Source: CAYPTB01 sp964413535
Lineage (GTDB): Bacteria > Planctomycetota > UBA1135 > GCA-002686595
Length of the DNA: 64,000 bases
Assembly: GCA_964413535.1 (NCBI GenBank)
Contig: CAYPTB010000021.1
Span: 1-64,000, forward strand
Direction of reading: 5' to 3'
Shown here: positions 63,056 through 64,000 of the stretch, in pieces
Position numbering within the stretch: position 1 is the stretch's first letter
Layout: the number at the start of each line of letters is the position of its first letter
Made by a program: the position numbers and the translations under genes
Notes under the pieces: model-generated
Seen by the model: only the letters and a program-made list of their open reading frames with translations
Databases searched by the model: none
What the model was told of the DNA's origin: nothing

Positions 63056-64000
63056 TTCATCCCCTTCGCGGCCTCGAGCACCGTTTCGATCGAGCCCTTG
63101 TACATGAACGCTTGCTCGGGCACCGCGTCGTGCTTGCCTTCGACGATCTCCTTGAAGGACCGCACGGTGTCCTCGCGCGCGACGAAGGCGCCGGGCGTGC
63201 CCGTGAACTGCTCCGCGACGAAGAACGGCTGCGAGAGGAACTTCTGGATGCGCCGCGCGCGCGCGACGACGAGCTTGTCGTCGTCGGAGAGCTCTTCCAC
63301 GCCGAGGATGGCGATGATGTCCTTCATGTCCGCGTAGCGCTGCAGGATGCGCTGCACCTCGCGCGCGACCTTGTAGTGCTCTTCTCCCACGATCGCCGGG
63401 TCGAGCATGCGCGAGGTCGACTTCAGGGGGTCGACGGCAGGGTAGATGCCGAGCTCGGCGATCGAGCGCTCGAGGAGGATCGTCGAGTCGAGGTGCGCGA
63501 ACGTCGCGACCGGCGCGGGGTCCGTGATGTCGTCGGCCGGGACGTACACGGCCTGCATCGACGTGACCGAGCCCTTGTGCGTCGACGTGATGCGCTCCTG
63601 GAGCGCGCCCATCTCCGACGCCATGGTCGGCTGGTAGCCCACGGCGCTCGGCATGCGGCCGAGGAGCGCCGAGACCTCCGAGCCGGCCTGCACGAAGCGG
63701 AAGATGTTGTCGACGAACAGGAGCACGTCCTGGCCCTTCACGTCCCGGAAGTACTCGGCCATCGTCAGACCGGACAGCCCGACGCGCAGGCGCGCTCCGG
63801 GCGGCTCGTTCATCTGCCCGAAGACGAGCACGGCGTTGTCGATGACGCTCTGCTCGGTGCCCTCGGGGGTCGTGTACTTGGCGTGCGTCATCTCGAGCCA
63901 CAGGTCGTTCCCCTCGCGCGAGCGCTCGCCCACGCCGCAGAAGACGCTGAACCCGCCCTTCTCGACGGCCGTGATCCGGATCAGCTCCTGGATCAGCACC
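63052..64000 (-). CDS. atpD: F-type ATP synthase beta subunit (5' end outside window)
   Basis: The 316 C-terminal residues of the catalytic subunit. Walker B (DVLLFVDNIFRF), GVGERSREGNDL, the SALLGRMPSAVGYQPT stretch and the C-terminal YVPADDITDPAPVATFAHLDST signature are present. The P-loop and N-terminus lie beyond the right edge. It belongs to the atp operon read toward lower coordinates. Confidence 0.97.
   Translation of the reverse strand, partial: VLIQELIRITAVEKGGFSVFCGVGERSREGNDLWLEMTHAKYTTPEGTEQSVIDNAVLVFGQMNEPPGARLRVGLSGLTMAEYFRDVKGQDVLLFVDNIFRFVQAGSEVSALLGRMPSAVGYQPTMASEMGALQERITSTHKGSVTSMQAVYVPADDITDPAPVATFAHLDSTILLERSIAELGIYPAVDPLKSTSRMLDPAIVGEEHYKVAREVQRILQRYADMKDIIAILGVEELSDDDKLVVARARRIQKFLSQPFFVAEQFTGTPGAFVAREDTVRSFKEIVEGKHDAVPEQAFMYKGSIETVLEAAKGMK

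Overview
This window looks like chromosomal DNA from a very GC-rich bacterium, most likely a member of the Planctomycetota. That is inferred from three things: a protein of the Minf_1886 family (restricted to Planctomycetes and Verrucomicrobia as far as I recall), a large TPR protein with a HExxH metalloprotease core, and a redoxin–cytochrome–copper-monooxygenase-like fusion of a kind common in that phylum. No rRNA is present to confirm the phylum. Almost every real gene has an open antisense shadow because of the base composition, so genes were called from protein family motifs, start contexts and tight gene junctions.

Layout. 1-4.4 kb: the partial UDP-glucuronate decarboxylase-like gene, a small lipoprotein, accC-accB and moaC. 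4.5-14.6 kb: a secreted S41 protease with an EF-hand-like insert, an AI-2E-type permease, the Minf_1886 protein, holB-tmk, the TPR metalloprotease and a PGRP-type amidase. 14.7-19.5 kb: a CmoB-like methyltransferase, rmd-gmd (GDP-rhamnose supply), uppP and ald. 19.5-20.1 kb: a gene-free stretch with a MITE-like foldback element, a perfect 16-bp-stem palindrome and tRNA-Val(GAC). 20.2-25.7 kb (+ strand): an HtrA protease, then a module resembling saxitoxin-cluster sxtI/sxtJ/sxtK: a short SxtJ-like membrane protein, an O-carbamoyltransferase, an SGNH hydrolase carrying a C-terminal SxtK/DUF5989-like tail, and two overlapping 43/42-residue microproteins with the same tail signature. 25.7-47.8 kb (- strand): a redoxin/monooxygenase fusion, then a long surface-glycan locus with polysaccharide deacetylase, GNAT, B12-type radical SAM, Wzx-like flippase, eight glycosyltransferases, a membrane alkaline-phosphatase-superfamily enzyme with Thr at the sulfatase nucleophile position, and a WcaJ/WbaP-type initiating phosphoglycosyl transferase. 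A second copy of the MITE-like element, inverted and about 97% identical, sits inside this locus and supplies the stop codon of the initiating transferase. 47.9-55.6 kb: a nucleosidase, an epimerase, acsA, a three-lipoprotein operon (CsgG-like, DUF4810, DUF799), an RluA-type pseudouridine synthase and a second radical SAM. 55.8-64 kb: a housekeeping block atpD-atpC-aspS-infC-rpmI-rplT-pheS-pheT.

Working together, the UXS-like, Gmd and Rmd enzymes would supply UDP-xylose and GDP-rhamnose, UppP recycles the lipid carrier, and the 27-48 kb locus initiates, elongates, decorates and flips a lipid-linked glycan. No convincing polymerase (Wzy) or export outer-membrane gene was seen. The carbamoyltransferase/SGNH/microprotein module next to it is a plausible but unproven surface-decoration system and is the most interesting part of the window. 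The MITE-like element pair is the second.
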